A stretch of DNA of 56,641 nt. Source: Guillardia theta CCMP2712 (taxonomy: Eukaryota; Cryptophyceae; Pyrenomonadales; Geminigeraceae). The position numbers and the translations under genes were made by a program. The DNA lies in the NCBI RefSeq assembly GCF_000315625.1, contig NW_005434546.1, forward strand, positions 45,943-102,583. Direction: 5' to 3'. Positions 55,882 to 56,641 of this stretch are shown here, in pieces; the first letter of the stretch is position 1; each line of letters opens with the position of its first letter. Below the pieces are notes generated by a model. It made no database searches. It was not told the DNA's origin and saw nothing but the letters and a program-made list of their open reading frames with translations.

Positions 55882-56509
55882 ATCTGACGAGGAGAGGATA
55901 GGTGAAGCTGCTGGTGAAGCTGGGAGTGGACAAGAACTGGAGGGACAGCTATGGTATGTCAGAGCTGCTCTAGTCGAGGATGACATGGCTGCCAGGCGAC
56001 CTGCCCATAGACAAGGCCCTCAGAAATGCACAGCAGAGATTTCCTTCGCTCCCTGTCCGCGCACCGCCCTCGTTCAATACGACAGAGGTGGGACAGGAGG
56101 GGAGGCGAGAGGGAAGGGAGGGGAGAGAGGAGAGGAGGAAGAAGGGGAGAATGGGAAAGAGGGAGGGAGAGGAGGAGGGAGAGGAGGGAGAGGAGGGAAG
56201 GGAATGACTGTTGCGTGAAACAGAAGAAGGAAGTTTACTACGAGGTTGCAAAATATCTCAACGATGGGAAAGACACCGATGAAGGTGTGATGTGCATTCT
56301 CAACTCTCTTCCTCCTCGTCCCCCTTCTGCTCCCCTCTCCCTCCTTCCTTCTTGCCTCCCTCTAGTCGATCCTCTTGTCAGCTCCTCCAACCACCTGCCC
56401 TCCCTCCCCCTCTCCTCAAACTCTTTTGGCAGTTCCATCCGAGGATCGCTTCAGTATCTACGCACCCATTCTCCCTGGAAGAATCCACTCATACGACGTT
56501 GGGATCAAT
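54653..56509 (+). CDS. Ankyrin-repeat protein, 5' part (partial)
   Basis: Exons 54653-54853, 55014-55061, 55098-55178, 55303-55403, 55590-55632, 55673-55741, 55902-55953, 55996-56087, 56224-56284, 56433-56509; 275 codons, phases consistent, continuing past a donor at 56510. Residues 1-66 are basic with an NLS-like GRKRT. Four ankyrin units follow: GKWGWTGIHRAAVLND, DPNVATDNGWTPLHEAASEG, GADVNKTTHTGWSALHFAAG, and KLGVDKNWRDSYGDLPIDKA. Joins such as GAD|VNKTTHTGW and SYG|DLPID restore the repeat consensus, which validates introns as short as 36-42 nt. After the repeats comes VPSEDRFSIYAPILPGRIHS of unknown role. Ankyrin repeats mediate protein binding; partners cannot be inferred. The start may lie further upstream. 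Confidence 0.82.
55805..55882 (+). repeat. GGAGCA hexanucleotide microsatellite
   Basis: About twelve GAGCAG units in the intron between the ankyrin exons ending at 55741 and starting at 55902. Two strands of open frame (poly-Glu-Gln, poly-Pro-Ala) cross it; both are repeat artefacts. Confidence 0.95.
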
Positions 56510-56641
56510 GTAAGCATACCCGAGTCTCTAGAACTGACTCTCTCTTACTTCCTCTTGTCTCGTTCCACCCTCCCTCCCTCGTCCTCCTCCTCCTCTCCCT
56601 CTCTCTCTCTCTCTCTCTCTCCTCCTCCTCCCTCCCTCCCT
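56510..56641 (+). other. Start of an intron with pyrimidine repeats, cut by window edge
   Basis: Follows the donor AAT|GTAAGC at 56509/56510. It contains TCCTCC and (CT)n runs (about 56595-56620), as in other introns here. Confidence 0.7.

Noticed and set aside
1-56641. CRISPR arrays, prophage or bacterial operons
   Set aside because: Genes are spliced and eukaryotic; tandem arrays lack unique spacers.

Overview
This window is nuclear DNA of a eukaryotic alga with a red-type secondary plastid, most probably a cryptophyte such as Guillardia theta. The organism name is an inference; no marker gene such as rRNA is present. Genes are split by many GT-AG introns, often only about 40-55 nt long, and at least two introns appear to be GC-AG. 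One J-domain protein carries a signal peptide followed directly by a phenylalanine-led transit peptide (AHA|FLASP), the targeting signature of red-lineage secondary plastids. Gene models were built by hand by joining reading frames across GT-AG (or GC-AG) boundaries with matching phase. Most joins are supported because the exon lengths sum to a multiple of three and the joined protein matches a known family across the junction.

Layout. 1-7760 (-): 5' two thirds of an IP3-receptor-like calcium channel, running off the left edge. 9885-10821 (-): secreted or plastid-targeted orphan of 248 aa. 12378-13517 (+): MORN-repeat protein. 13687-17259 (-): signal-peptide, beta-helix-like protein ending in a GMTPG repeat tail. 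17901-21539 (-): new domain combination, CAP C-terminal beta-sheet domain + PDZ + C2. 21723-23096 (-): nuclear-looking protein with eleven 11-residue repeats. 23965 to about 26095 (+): many-exon orphan. 27973-28666 (+): RWP-RK factor 1. 28764 to about 30700 (-): TAP42/TAP46 phosphatase regulator. 32462-33202 (-): RWP-RK factor 2. 35517-38449 (+): Spinster-type MFS transporter. 41068-42707 (+): bHLH-PAS-like transcription factor. 43299-44087 (+): plastid J-domain membrane protein. 44895-45329 (+): small membrane protein. 47238-47785 (+): RWP-RK factor 3. 48887-53468 (+): giant NACHT-like/beta-helix/EF-hand protein. 54653 to the right edge (+): ankyrin-repeat protein.

The genes do not form a pathway. 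They share a signalling and regulation flavour: calcium release channel, C2 and EF-hand proteins, PP2A regulator, and four transcription factors. The three RWP-RK genes share one intron position and are probably dispersed duplicates.

The most unusual element is non-coding. A family of GC-rich intergenic islands (about 8.65-9.48, 11.48-12.20, 17.6-17.77, 26.14-27.09, 34.32-35.44 and 44.1-44.85 kb, plus a weak one near 23.75-23.95) is made of densely nested perfect and imperfect palindromes, with no gene in them. Several of the long palindromes differ between arms almost only by 2-5 nt insertions. The islands sit only between genes, mostly 8-10 kb apart. I know of no described element with these properties.
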